The notes under the pieces were generated by a model that ran no database searches, was not told the DNA's origin, and saw nothing but the letters and a program-made list of their open reading frames with translations. Source: Alphaproteobacteria bacterium (GTDB taxonomy: Bacteria; Pseudomonadota; Alphaproteobacteria; UBA828). Taken from it: DNA of 64,000 nucleotides. The stretch lies in the NCBI GenBank assembly GCA_022826345.1, contig JAJDVB010000222.1, forward strand, positions 1 through 64,000. The letters run 5' to 3'. The position numbers were made by a program, and so were the translations under genes. This document shows positions 8,310-16,362 of the stretch, piece by piece (within the stretch, counting starts at the first letter, position 1; the number at the start of each line of letters is the position of its first letter).

Positions 8310-9179
8310 TCAGCCAAGCCTTGTCTGAAGCGCCCGTCCGACCCCCGAAGGCGTGTCGAGCACTTCGACGCCCGCCGCTTCGAACGCCTTGCGCTTCGAT
8401 GCGTAGGTGCCCTTGTCGCCCATCACGATCGCGCCCGCGTGTCCCATCTTCTTGCCCGGCGGCGATGCGGCGCCCGCAACGAAGGCGACGACCGGCTTCG
8501 ACATGGCGCGCGCGTACTCCGCCGCGTCCTCCTCCATCGTCCCGCCGATCTCGCCGATCACCACGACCGCGTCGGTGCGCTCGTCGGTGTCCAGCACCTC
8601 CAGCGCGTCGCGGGCGGTCGTTCCGACGATCGGGTCGCCACCGATGCCGATGAAAGCGGACTGACCGAACCCCGCCTGCACCAGGTTGAGACAGATCAGC
8701 GTGCCGAGGCTGCCGCTGCGAGAGATCACCCCCACGCGGCCGGGCTGGAAGACGTCGGTCTCGAACGCAGGCATGAAGCCGACGGAGCACTCGCCCGGCG
8801 TAACCAGGCCGGCGGTGTTGGGGCCGAGGACGGCGACGCCATTCGCCCGCGCCATCGCCAGCAACTCCATCACGTCCTGCACCGGAACGTGCTCGGTGAG
8901 GATGACGAGACGTCCGCATCCCGCTTTGATCGCATCCTGCGCCGCTGCCTTCACGCCGAGCGACGGGATGAACAAAACGGACATCTCGAAGCTGGTCTCG
9001 CGCATCGCCTCGCCGGCGCTCGCGTAAACCGGCACGCCGCAATGCCGGGTGCCGGCCTTCTTCGGGTTGACCCCGGCCACGATGCGCGTGCCATACGCCT
9101 GCATCCGCTCGGTCCAGTATGTGCCCTGCTTGCCGGTGATTCCCTGAACGAGCACGCGGTCTGCGCCCCGCACGATCAT
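8310..9179 (-). CDS. sauD: ADP-forming acyl-CoA ligase alpha subunit (SucD-like; candidate sulfoacetate-CoA ligase)
   Basis: A 289-residue SucD-type subunit. The N-terminal CoA-binding Rossmann domain begins at VQGITGKQG, and the phospho-histidine segment [12 protein letters not shown] contains H247, equivalent to the histidine phosphorylated in succinyl-CoA synthetase. The start ATG 9179 overlaps the stop of the beta-subunit gene (ATGA), and the longer upstream frame is rejected. Because the pair sits between a SauS-like acylating dehydrogenase and a citrate synthase, and opposite xsc-pta, the favoured substrate is sulfoacetate, as in the ADP-forming SauCD route described in anaerobes. Succinyl-CoA or malyl-CoA synthesis are the alternatives; no 2-oxoglutarate dehydrogenase genes or serine-cycle genes adjoin it. 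Confidence 0.75.
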   Translation of the reverse strand: MIVRGADRVLVQGITGKQGTYWTERMQAYGTRIVAGVNPKKAGTRHCGVPVYASAGEAMRETSFEMSVLFIPSLGVKAAAQDAIKAGCGRLVILTEHVPVQDVMELLAMARANGVAVLGPNTAGLVTPGECSVGFMPAFETDVFQPGRVGVISRSGSLGTLICLNLVQAGFGQSAFIGIGGDPIVGTTARDALEVLDTDERTDAVVVIGEIGGTMEEDAAEYARAMSKPVVAFVAGAASPPGKKMGHAGAIVMGDKGTYASKRKAFEAAGVEVLDTPSGVGRALQTRLG

Positions 9180-10321
9180 TGGGAGGCTCCCGCGTCGCGG
9201 GCCGCCTCGATCGCGGCGACGATGGCTGCGTCCATCGTCTCGAAGGGGATCACGCCGAGCCGTTCGCGCAGCATCGCCTGCGCCTCGGCTGAGCCTGTGC
9301 CCCGCACGCTGAAGAAGACCGGAATGGTCGGCTTGAGCGCCTCCCATGCGTCGAGCAGGCCGCCGGTCATCACGTCGGTGCGCGCGAACGCGCCGCAGAA
9401 GTTCACCAGGAGGCATTTGACCTTGGGGTTGTCGAGCACGAGCTCCAAAGCCGGCCTGGCCTTGGTGTACGCCGCACCGCCGATCTCCAGGAAGTTCGCC
9501 GGCCTCCCGCCGTGGTGCGTGATGACATCCATGGTGGTCATGGTGAGCCCGGCACCGTTGGCGAGCACACCGATGTCGCCGTCGAGCTCGATGTACCGCA
9601 ACCCGAGGGCTTGCCCCCGCGCCTCCAGCGCTGTGAGCGTCTCTGGGCTCCCCATGCCGGTGAGGTCCTGTCTACGCTGGATCCCGGAATCGTCGAGGAC
9701 GAACTTGCAGTCGAGCGCGAGCAGCCGCCCGTCCGCGAGCCGGGCCAGGGGATTCACCTCAAGCAGCTCCGCGTCGTTCTCGCGGTAGGCGCGATAGAGC
9801 GCGGCTAGGGTCTCGGCAACGGGCCCCTCGTCGCTGCCGAGGCCAAGGCCATCGAGCAGCGCGCGTGCTGCGGCGAGATCGAAGCCTTGCAGGATGTCGA
9901 CCGGCGCTTGCCGCAGACGATCCGGCTTCGACGCTGCGATCTCTTCGATATCCATGCCGCCCTCAGGCGAGACCATGACCAGCGGCCCCTTGGACGCCGC
10001 GTCGTTCAAGACCGCCGCGTAGTATTCCGCCGCAACTTCCACCTGCTCTTCTATGAGGACGGACAAGACCCGATGCCCCGCAATCTCCATACCGAGGATT
10101 GCGTCGGCCGCATCGCGCGCGGCTTGGGGATCGTCGGCGCTGCGAATGCCACCGGCCTTGCCGCGCTTGCCCGTCGGCACTTGGGCTTTCACCACCACTG
10201 GCACGCCGAGCGCCGCCGCGGTAGCCTCCGCCTCGGCGGCGCTTCGGGTCAGGCGCCCGCGCGGAGTCGCGATCCCCACTGCCTGCAGCAGCGGCTTCGC
10301 CGCGTGCTCCTCGAAGTTCAC
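9176..10321 (-). CDS. sauC: ADP-forming acyl-CoA ligase beta subunit (SucC-like; candidate sulfoacetate-CoA ligase)
   Basis: A 381-residue ATP-grasp subunit starting MNFEEHAAKPLLQAVG, the usual SucC opening (E-x-x-A-K-x-L). ATP-grasp features are visible at VVVKAQVPTGKRGKAGG (nucleotide-binding lysines), ELLEVNPLARLADG (metal ligands) and the C-terminal NGAGLTMTTMDVITHHGG and FCGAFARTDVMTGG phosphate-loop regions. It overlaps the alpha-subunit gene by 4 bp, so the two are made together. The sequence clearly departs from housekeeping SucC in several places (for example NFCGAFARTD where TCA SucC usually has NIFGGI-type sequence), which supports a dedicated, non-TCA substrate. That the substrate is sulfoacetate is inference from the neighbours. 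Confidence 0.75.
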   Translation of the reverse strand: MNFEEHAAKPLLQAVGIATPRGRLTRSAAEAEATAAALGVPVVVKAQVPTGKRGKAGGIRSADDPQAARDAADAILGMEIAGHRVLSVLIEEQVEVAAEYYAAVLNDAASKGPLVMVSPEGGMDIEEIAASKPDRLRQAPVDILQGFDLAAARALLDGLGLGSDEGPVAETLAALYRAYRENDAELLEVNPLARLADGRLLALDCKFVLDDSGIQRRQDLTGMGSPETLTALEARGQALGLRYIELDGDIGVLANGAGLTMTTMDVITHHGGRPANFLEIGGAAYTKARPALELVLDNPKVKCLLVNFCGAFARTDVMTGGLLDAWEALKPTIPVFFSVRGTGSAEAQAMLRERLGVIPFETMDAAIVAAIEAARDAGASQ

Positions 10322-10355
10322 GATGGTCGGTTCCGTACGGCGGGGCCGGCTTCGC

Positions 10356-11777
10356 CTACCTCCCGTACTTCTCCCAGTAGGCGCCGAACAGCGCGTCCTC
10401 GCTGGGCCTGTCTTCGGGGATCGGCACCGCGAAATGGGTGATGTTGAGGAAGTGCCGGTAGTTGAGGTTCTCGCTGATGCTGTTGCCCTGCCAAGTACCG
10501 CAGCCCATGGAGAGCGTGAAGTTGAGTCCGCTGTCGAAGCCGCCGCCGTTGCCGAAGGTGTGTGCCATGTTCACGAGCACGCGTGCGGTATCGAGCTCCT
10601 CGGCGAGCCGGCGTGCGTGCGCCATCTCTTCGGTGTGGATGCCGACGGAGTGGCCCCGGCCTTTGACCGCCATGATCGCGCGAACCTGGTCCATGGCGTC
10701 ATCGAAGTTCCGCGCGCGATAGACGGTGAGCACCAGGGCGAGCTTCTCATCGGAGAACGGATGCTCGGGACCGATCCCGGTCTCCTCGACCATGAAAAAC
10801 TTTGAGGCAGGTGCCTTGTCGTCGAGGCCGCATTCTGCCGCAAGAACTTCGAAGTCCTTCGCGATCACACTGCGGTTGAGCTTCCCGTCCACCCAGAGGG
10901 TGCTCTGGATCGCCTCCTTTTCCGCCGCGCTCGCCAGATACCCCCCGGCGCGCTGCAGTGCGGCCACCGCGTCGTCGTAGACGCCGTTCAGGATGATGAC
11001 CGCGTTCTCCGACGAGCACGACGTGGCGTTGTCGAAGCACTTCGACGCGGCAATCTTCGCCGCCGCCGCGTCGAGTTCCGCGCTGGAATCGATGATAACC
11101 GGGACATTGCCCGCACCGACCCCGATGGCAGGCGTGCCGCTGCGATAGGCGGCACGCACATTGCTCTGGGAGCCGGTGACGACCACGAGGTCGCAGGCCG
11201 TCATCAGCGCGTTGGTGATCGCCTTGTCCACGGGCGGCGGCAGCACCTGCACCAGGTCCGCCGGCGCGCCGATCTTCTCCAGCTCCGCCCGCATCAGCGC
11301 CAACGCGCGTGTGGTCGTCGCGAGACCCGCCGGCGACGGCGCGATGACGATTGCGTTGCGGCCCTTGAGCGCCATCATCGCCTTGTTCACCGGGGTCGCC
11401 GCGGGGTTGGTGGAGGGCGTCACCGCGCCCACCACGCCGACCGGCTTCGCGTATTTCACGAGCCCGAGTTCCGGCTGCTCCTCGATGATTCCAACGCTCT
11501 TCACCCGCATGAGGTCGCGCAGCGTGCCGAAGGTCTTGCGCTGGTTCTTGACCACCTTGTCTGCCGCGTTGCCGAGGCCAGTGTCTTCGACCGCCATCGA
11601 GGCCAAGGCCTCGGCATTCTCCGGCTTGTAGAGCGACCAAGCGAGGGCGGTCACTGCCTCGTCCACCCGCGCCTGATCGGAGGCGGCAAAGGCTTCCATG
11701 GCCGCGCGGCCGCGACGGACCATCGCATCGACGATCGCGACCGGGTTGCGTCCGAAGATTTCGGCAGGCTGGCTCAT
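10356..11777 (-). CDS. sauS: CoA-acylating aldehyde dehydrogenase, sulfoacetaldehyde dehydrogenase type (SauS-like)
   Basis: A 473-residue acylating aldehyde dehydrogenase of the AdhE/EutE/SauS group. The catalytic cysteine lies in FDNATSCSSENAV (C254), and the GVGAGNVPVII segment is characteristic of CoA-dependent members rather than hydrolytic ones. In sulfoacetate catabolism SauS (EC 1.2.1.81) reduces sulfoacetyl-CoA to sulfoacetaldehyde with NAD(P)H, the substrate of Xsc. The start ATG 11777 is the first good methionine; upstream in-frame sequence looks non-coding. The gene is first in an operon with the ligase subunits and citrate synthase. Other short acyl-CoA reductions (succinyl or malonyl) cannot be excluded from sequence, but co-location with xsc makes sulfoacetyl-CoA the best guess. 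Confidence 0.82.
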   Translation of the reverse strand: MSQPAEIFGRNPVAIVDAMVRRGRAAMEAFAASDQARVDEAVTALAWSLYKPENAEALASMAVEDTGLGNAADKVVKNQRKTFGTLRDLMRVKSVGIIEEQPELGLVKYAKPVGVVGAVTPSTNPAATPVNKAMMALKGRNAIVIAPSPAGLATTTRALALMRAELEKIGAPADLVQVLPPPVDKAITNALMTACDLVVVTGSQSNVRAAYRSGTPAIGVGAGNVPVIIDSSAELDAAAAKIAASKCFDNATSCSSENAVIILNGVYDDAVAALQRAGGYLASAAEKEAIQSTLWVDGKLNRSVIAKDFEVLAAECGLDDKAPASKFFMVEETGIGPEHPFSDEKLALVLTVYRARNFDDAMDQVRAIMAVKGRGHSVGIHTEEMAHARRLAEELDTARVLVNMAHTFGNGGGFDSGLNFTLSMGCGTWQGNSISENLNYRHFLNITHFAVPIPEDRPSEDALFGAYWEKYGR

Positions 11778-12065
11778 CGTCGGTGTCGCTCCTCGAGGCT
11801 CCGGGTATGGCGGTGAAGGCGGAACTTGGTGCAGGTTCCAGCTTTGAATCAAGCATCTTACGTGCAGAGCGGCAGTCGTGCAGCAGGGTACGCCCAAGCC
11901 GAACGAGGACAAAGCCGCTGACGTGTTGGTCGCCGATATCGATGGCTAAGTTCGAACCGTGAACACGATCGCCGAATAATGTCCGAAAGGGAGTATTGGG
12001 GGTGACTAAAGTGACAAATCGAGCCCCTGGATTCGGCGAAAATTCGTGTAAGTCCCTGAAAGGAT

Positions 12066-12142
12066 TGGCGCGCTCGGGAGGATTCGAACCCCCGACCCCC
12101 AGATTCGTAGTCTGGTGCTCTATCCAGCTGAGCTACGAGCGC
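12066..12142 (-). tRNA. tRNA-Arg (anticodon ACG), CCA encoded
   Basis: Read on the minus strand, a 7-bp acceptor stem GCGCTCG/CGAGCGC, a D-arm (TAGCTCAGCTGGATAGAGC), an anticodon arm CCAGA-CTACGAA-TCTGG with anticodon ACG, a short variable loop and a T-arm (GGGGGTTCGAATCCTCC) make a complete cloverleaf. The 3' CCA is encoded at 12066-12068. Confidence 0.96.
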
Positions 12143-12332
12143 GCAAGGGCGCGGCGCCCGGCGCCGGCCACGCGGCGGACCCTATCCAAATCACCCCTTG
12201 GTCGCAAGAGTCGCGCAAGGGCAACGGGTCGCACGGCCGGAGCCCGTGGCGCTAGACGCCGAGGCCAGACACTGTCGCCGTCGGCTCCGGATTGCGTATC
12301 CTGCCTCCATCCAGTCCCGAAGGGAGCATCCC

Positions 12333-12962
12333 ATGCGCAAGCCCGCCTCCATGAAGGCCCTCGAAAAGCTCGGCCGGGTCCGGCTGTCGGAGCACTTCTT
12401 CATGCGCGAGATGCTCTACAGCGAGATCGCGAACTTCCACGGCATTCCCAACATTCCGGACGATCCCAACCTCGCCATCGCGGCCGGAACCCGGCTCTGC
12501 GAAGAGCTGCTCGAGCCCCTGCACGCGACCTTCGGCCACGTCTCGATCCGCTCGGCCTTCCGCTCCGTCGAGGTCAACACCTACGGCCACGAGCGGTCGA
12601 GCAGGGGCTACAACTGCGGCGAGACCACCTGGAATTACGCGAGACACGTGTGGGATCGCCGCGATGCCGAGGGCCACATGGGGGCGACCGCGTGCATCGT
12701 TATCCCCTGGTTCATCCCCCGCTACGAAGCGGGCACGCCCTGGCAAGCTCTGGCCTGGTGGGTGCACGACCACCTGCCGTATTCCGACATGGCGTTCTTC
12801 CCCACCTATGCCGCCTTCAACCTGCGCTGGTGCGAGAAGCCGAACCGGCGCATCGAGAGTTTCGCGCCGCCGAAGGGATGCCTCACCAAGCCCGGCATGG
12901 CGAACCACGACGGCGACCACGCCTCGGAGTACCCCGGCTTCCCGGCGCTGAAGCGCACCTGA
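12333..12962 (+). CDS. Conserved protein with weak resemblance to M15-type peptidases
   Basis: A 209-residue protein starting at ATG 12333, with GAAGGGAG seven bases upstream. The opening LSEHFFMREMLYSE followed by a SIRSAFRSVEVN segment resembles the substrate-binding half of M15/VanY-type and phage endolysin peptidases, and EGHMGATACIVIP aligns by eye with the H-x-x-G-x-A-x-D metal motif of that fold. Here the Asp position is Cys, so classical zinc peptidase activity is doubtful. WWVHDHLPYSDMAFFPTYAAFNLRW near residue 150 is a distinctive aromatic stretch. There is no signal peptide. It stands alone between tRNA-Arg and a convergent monooxygenase-like gene. The family assignment is tentative. 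Confidence 0.6.
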   Translation: MRKPASMKALEKLGRVRLSEHFFMREMLYSEIANFHGIPNIPDDPNLAIAAGTRLCEELLEPLHATFGHVSIRSAFRSVEVNTYGHERSSRGYNCGETTWNYARHVWDRRDAEGHMGATACIVIPWFIPRYEAGTPWQALAWWVHDHLPYSDMAFFPTYAAFNLRWCEKPNRRIESFAPPKGCLTKPGMANHDGDHASEYPGFPALKRT

Positions 12963-12974
12963 CTGCTCGCCGGG

Positions 12975-14147
12975 CTAGAGCAGCGGGTTGTCGGTTTCCA
13001 GGCCGAGCGCGAGACGGCCGTAAGTGATGGCGTTGGGGTCCCAGGTCTGGGTGATGTGGGCCGAGCCCGCGTGGATGTCGCGGAAGGCGCGGGAGAGCGG
13101 GTTGCGGTCGTAGACGCCGCCGCCGCCGCTCGCCGCCGTGATCATATCCACCGCCTGGCAGCAGAGCTTGGCGGCATAGGCGCCCTCGGCCCGGTAGCGC
13201 GCGCGGGCCTCGGCATCTGGCAGCGCGCCGCCGTCTGCGATCGCCGTCGCCTCGTCGCAGTTGCCGAGATAGATGCGCCGCGCCGTTGTCACGGCGGCGC
13301 GGGCCTCGGCGATCTTCACGTGGATGGTGCCGAGCTCGGCGAGCCGCTGGCCCGAATAGTGCGCGGCGCGGGTGCGTGTGGCCTCGACGTAGCCGTCCAC
13401 CGCCGCCTCGGCGATGCCCAGCACCACGGCGCCGACCCAGGTGAAGAACATGGCGAAGAGCGGCAGCCGATAGACCGTGCCCGTGTTCACCGCGTTGCCG
13501 GGTGCCGCGCCGTGGCGCGTGTCGGCCGCGTCGATGGTGCGGTATTCGGGCACGAACACGTCGTCTACCGCCGCGTCGTTGCTGCCGGTGCCGCGCAGGC
13601 CCGAGGCGTGCCAGGTGTCGAGGATGGTGAACTCGCCCTTCGGCACCAGGAAGATGCGGAACTCCTGCGGCTCCTTGTCCACCACCATGGCGGCGAAGAA
13701 GTTGGCGCAGGCGTGGTCGATGCCGCTGCCGAAGGGCCAGCGCCCGTTCAGGCAATAGCCGCCGTCCACCTGCGTCGCCTTGCCGCAGGGAAAGATCAGG
13801 TTGCCGGTGAGCAGCGCGTCCTTGTCCGCGTCCCAGATCTCGTCCTGCGCCCGCTCGGGCCAGAGCGCGAGCTTGAAGGTGCAGCTCGCGAGGTTGCAGT
13901 AGACCCAGCCGGTGGATGCGCAGCCGCGGGAAAGCAGCGCCACGATCTCCATGATCGTGCGGTAGTTCGCCTCGGAGCCGCCGAGGCGCGCGGGCAGTGT
14001 CGCCCGCAACAGGCCGCTCTCGACCAGATCAGCGATGGACTCGTCGGGAATGCGCCGCAGCGCCTCCGCCTCCGGCACACGCTCGCGCAGCGCAGGGATC
14101 AGCGCTTCCGCGCGGGCGAGCAGAGTCTCCCGGTCAAGCGCCGCCAT
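12975..14147 (-). CDS. Acyl-CoA-dehydrogenase-fold flavin monooxygenase (HsaA/HpaB-C2 like)
   Basis: A 390-residue protein of the acyl-CoA dehydrogenase superfamily. The N-terminal helical domain (IPALRERVPEAEALRRIPD), the beta-domain motif ASGLRGTGSNDAAVDDVFVP and the C-terminal helical bundle fit the two-component flavin-dependent hydroxylases (HsaA, DszC, HPA hydroxylase C2), where W-x-x-SG-x-x-x-TGS is typical. The acyl-CoA dehydrogenase catalytic Glu region is not obvious. Such enzymes hydroxylate aromatic or heterocyclic substrates using reduced flavin from a partner reductase, which is not encoded nearby. It lies 15 bp downstream of the amidohydrolase gene and is probably co-transcribed with it. 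The substrate is unknown. Confidence 0.72.
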   Translation of the reverse strand: MAALDRETLLARAEALIPALRERVPEAEALRRIPDESIADLVESGLLRATLPARLGGSEANYRTIMEIVALLSRGCASTGWVYCNLASCTFKLALWPERAQDEIWDADKDALLTGNLIFPCGKATQVDGGYCLNGRWPFGSGIDHACANFFAAMVVDKEPQEFRIFLVPKGEFTILDTWHASGLRGTGSNDAAVDDVFVPEYRTIDAADTRHGAAPGNAVNTGTVYRLPLFAMFFTWVGAVVLGIAEAAVDGYVEATRTRAAHYSGQRLAELGTIHVKIAEARAAVTTARRIYLGNCDEATAIADGGALPDAEARARYRAEGAYAAKLCCQAVDMITAASGGGGVYDRNPLSRAFRDIHAGSAHITQTWDPNAITYGRLALGLETDNPLL

Positions 14148-14162
14148 CGGGGTTCGGTAGGG

Positions 14163-15437
14163 CTACTCGGCTGCGGCCTGCTGCACGACCCTCTGCCGCG
14201 CCTGCGGCGGCTTGTGGTAGGCGCCGTCCTTCATGACCATCAGGATGTTCGCCTCGTCCTGGAAGAGGGTCAGGTCGGCGAGGGGATTGCCGTCGATCAG
14301 CAGCAGGTCGGCGAGATAGCCGGGCTTGATCCGGCCCAGCTCGTCCGGCGCAGCGAAGGCCTGGGCGCCGTAGTGCGTCGCGGCGCGGAGGATCTCATAG
14401 GGCTTCATGCCGAGGTAGTTGGTGAAGTGCTCGAAGTCCCGCGCCATCTGGCCGTGGGGCGTCCAGGGGAAGCCATAGTCGCCGAAGGGCAGCACCTTGA
14501 TGCCGCGCGCGTGCATCTTCTTCAGCGTCTGGGCCCCGATTTCGAGCTCGCGGACGAAGCCCCAGGACTCGGCTTCCTCCGGCGAAATGCCGAACTCGCC
14601 GGCCTCGTAGGCGGTCGCGTGGGTGAAGCCGATGGCCGGCACCACCCAATGCTTGTCCTTGTGCTCCTCCAGCAGGTCGAGGGATTCCTCGTCCGCGTAG
14701 GTCGCGTGATAGATCAGTTCGATCCCGTACTTGACGCAGAGCCGGATCGATTCCGGGTTGCGCGCGTGGGCCGCAAGCCTGCGGCCCCGCTGGTGCGCGA
14801 CCCGTGCGCCGGCGGCGATCTCGTCCTCGTCCATCGCGCTCTGAGTGGCGTCGCAGGCGCCGGGGATCAGATGGTCGCCCGACGGCATCAGCTTGATGAT
14901 GTCCACGCCCTCGCGGACCAGCATGCGGCAGGCTTGGCGGATCTCCTCCGGCCCGTCGGCGAAGAGCGAGAGGTCGTTCTTGTAGTAGTGCAGCATGCGC
15001 TGATCGCCGAGGCCGCCGGTGACGGTGATCTCCGGCGAGCACGCGCGGTAGCGCGGGCCGGGGATGCGTCCGGCGTCGATCTCGTTCCGGATCACGATGT
15101 CGAGGCGGGTCTTCGCCGCGCCCGCGCCCACCGCCGCCGTCACGCCGTGATCGATGATCGTCCTGGCGTTGTGCATGGTGATGAGTGTGTGCTCCTCGGG
15201 CGGAATCTCCGACATCGCTTCCGGCCCGGTGTAGCTCATGTGGCAGTGGGCGTTGACGAGGCCCGGCATCAGCGTCGCGCCGTCGCCGTCCACCACCGCA
15301 GCGCCCCGCCGCGACAGCTTATGGCCGTTCCTGGCGACCTTCTCGATGCGGTTGCCCTGGATCGACACCTCGCCCCGATAGGGCCTCTTGCCGGTGCCGT
15401 CGTAGATGCTGATGTTGGTGAAGACGGTGCGCGCCAT
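14163..15437 (-). CDS. Metal-dependent amidohydrolase (imidazolonepropionase-like family)
   Basis: A 424-residue amidohydrolase. The start at ATG 15437 has GGGAGGAA just upstream; an earlier in-frame ATG at 15527 lacks this. Metal-site motifs run in order: NAHCHMSY (H-x-H after the small beta-domain), AAHARNPES, IYHATYADE and LPFGDYGFPWTPHG with the catalytic Asp. The C-terminal GRIKPGYLADLLLIDGNPLAD closes the composite beta sandwich, as is usual in this family (prolidase/HutI-like hydrolases of cyclic or N-acyl amides). A related but distinct paralogue is at 39331-40695. It is divergent from the soxYZEF cluster. The substrate cannot be told from sequence. Confidence 0.82.
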   Translation of the reverse strand: MARTVFTNISIYDGTGKRPYRGEVSIQGNRIEKVARNGHKLSRRGAAVVDGDGATLMPGLVNAHCHMSYTGPEAMSEIPPEEHTLITMHNARTIIDHGVTAAVGAGAAKTRLDIVIRNEIDAGRIPGPRYRACSPEITVTGGLGDQRMLHYYKNDLSLFADGPEEIRQACRMLVREGVDIIKLMPSGDHLIPGACDATQSAMDEDEIAAGARVAHQRGRRLAAHARNPESIRLCVKYGIELIYHATYADEESLDLLEEHKDKHWVVPAIGFTHATAYEAGEFGISPEEAESWGFVRELEIGAQTLKKMHARGIKVLPFGDYGFPWTPHGQMARDFEHFTNYLGMKPYEILRAATHYGAQAFAAPDELGRIKPGYLADLLLIDGNPLADLTLFQDEANILMVMKDGAYHKPPQARQRVVQQAAAE

Positions 15438-15598
15438 GTCCCGTTCCTCCCTGAGAACCGCGCTTGCGGAATCCGCCATGCTCGCCCGAAGGCCCAGCTT
15501 CGTCAATGCGTGGGCGCGCCTGCACATCGGGGACTTGACGGGCCCCGCCTAGGGGCGCCATATCGCCCATGACCCCGCAAGCGGCAGAAGGCTGCACG

Positions 15599-16018
15599 AT
15601 GGCTCCGACACGCAGGGATATATTGCTGCTCAGCGCCTCCGCCACTGCGATCGCGCTGATCCCCACTGGCGCGGCCGAGGCCTCGAACGGGGTCTGGCAG
15701 GCCATCGATGAGTTCACGGGCGGCGCGCTGCGCCTGGAAGGCGGTGTGCTCCTCGATGCACCGGAGATCTTCGACAACGGCGGCGCCGTGCCGATCCGGG
15801 TCGTCGCCGAGGGTGCGAGGCGCATTGCGCTCTTCAACGACGGGAACCCGAATCCCGGCGTCGCGGAATTCACGTTCGGCAGGCTGGTACAGCCGGAAGC
15901 CACCATCCGCATCCGGCTGGCCCGGAGCCAGACCGTCTACGCGGTGGCGGAAATGGAGGACGGCACGTTCCGCGAGGCCTCCCAGAAGATCGCCGTGACG
16001 GTCGGCGGCTGCGGCTGA
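15599..16018 (+). CDS. soxY: Thiosulfate-oxidation carrier protein SoxY
   Basis: A 139-residue periplasmic sulfur carrier. A Tat-type signal (TRRDILLLSASATAIALIP) leads to the SoxY immunoglobulin-like domain and a C-terminal swinging arm that ends VTVGGCG. In SoxY the arm cysteine carries the sulfur substrate covalently while it is handed between Sox enzymes. The canonical ending is GGCGG; here the last glycine is missing because TGA follows GGC directly. The start at ATG 15599 follows AGAAGG with 7-nt spacing; ATG 15569 is an alternative that would extend the protein by ten residues. soxZ follows 10 bp later. Confidence 0.9.
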   Translation: MAPTRRDILLLSASATAIALIPTGAAEASNGVWQAIDEFTGGALRLEGGVLLDAPEIFDNGGAVPIRVVAEGARRIALFNDGNPNPGVAEFTFGRLVQPEATIRIRLARSQTVYAVAEMEDGTFREASQKIAVTVGGCG

Positions 16019-16028
16019 GGAGCGGGCA

Positions 16029-16355
16029 ATGGCAGAACCCACGCCGCGCATAAAGCTGCCGAGGTCGATCGAGCCGGGCGTCCCCTTCACGGTCAAGACC
16101 CGGATTACCCATCCGATGCACACGGGCGAGCGCCACGACAGCGACGGCGTGCTCGTGCCCCGCCGGATCATTAATCGCTTCGTGGTGAGCTACAACGGCG
16201 AGGTGGCGATTACCGTCAACCTGGAGCCGGCGGTCTCGGCCGACCCCTACATCCAATTCGAAATGGCCGTCCCGGACTCGGGCCTTCTGGACTTCCAATG
16301 GTTCGACGATGACGGCTCGGTCTACAGCCTTCAGAAGCGGGTCGAGGTCGGCTAA
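16029..16355 (+). CDS. soxZ: Sulfur-oxidation protein SoxZ
   Basis: A 108-residue partner that forms the SoxYZ heterodimer. It has the typical opening PRIKLP and the segment TRITHPMHTGERHDSDG, which matches the family motif (K-x-x-I-x-H-x-M-x-T-G), and the C-terminal LDFQWFDDDGSVYSLQKRVEV is characteristic. It has no signal peptide, as expected because SoxZ is exported as a complex with Tat-directed SoxY. It lies directly behind soxY and just ahead of the diheme cytochrome gene. soxA, soxX, soxB and soxCD are not present in the window, so the complete thiosulfate-oxidising complex is not encoded here. Confidence 0.93.
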   Translation: MAEPTPRIKLPRSIEPGVPFTVKTRITHPMHTGERHDSDGVLVPRRIINRFVVSYNGEVAITVNLEPAVSADPYIQFEMAVPDSGLLDFQWFDDDGSVYSLQKRVEVG

Positions 16356-16362
16356 GGCCGCC

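Noticed and set aside
8310..10321. Housekeeping succinyl-CoA synthetase sucCD
   Set aside because: Neighbours are an acylating aldehyde dehydrogenase and a sulfonate operon rather than sucAB or mdh, and the beta subunit departs from TCA-type SucC in conserved stretches; still kept as an alternative.
11821..11957. LacI-type operator upstream of sauS
   Set aside because: Only loose GGAAC/GTTCC and GTTCGAAC symmetry occurs; nothing matches the GTAACCGGTTAC sites near tauA.
13056..15572. An 838-codon plus-strand frame opposite the monooxygenase-like and amidohydrolase genes
   Set aside because: Translation has no recognisable domain and mirrors the codon pattern of the minus-strand genes.
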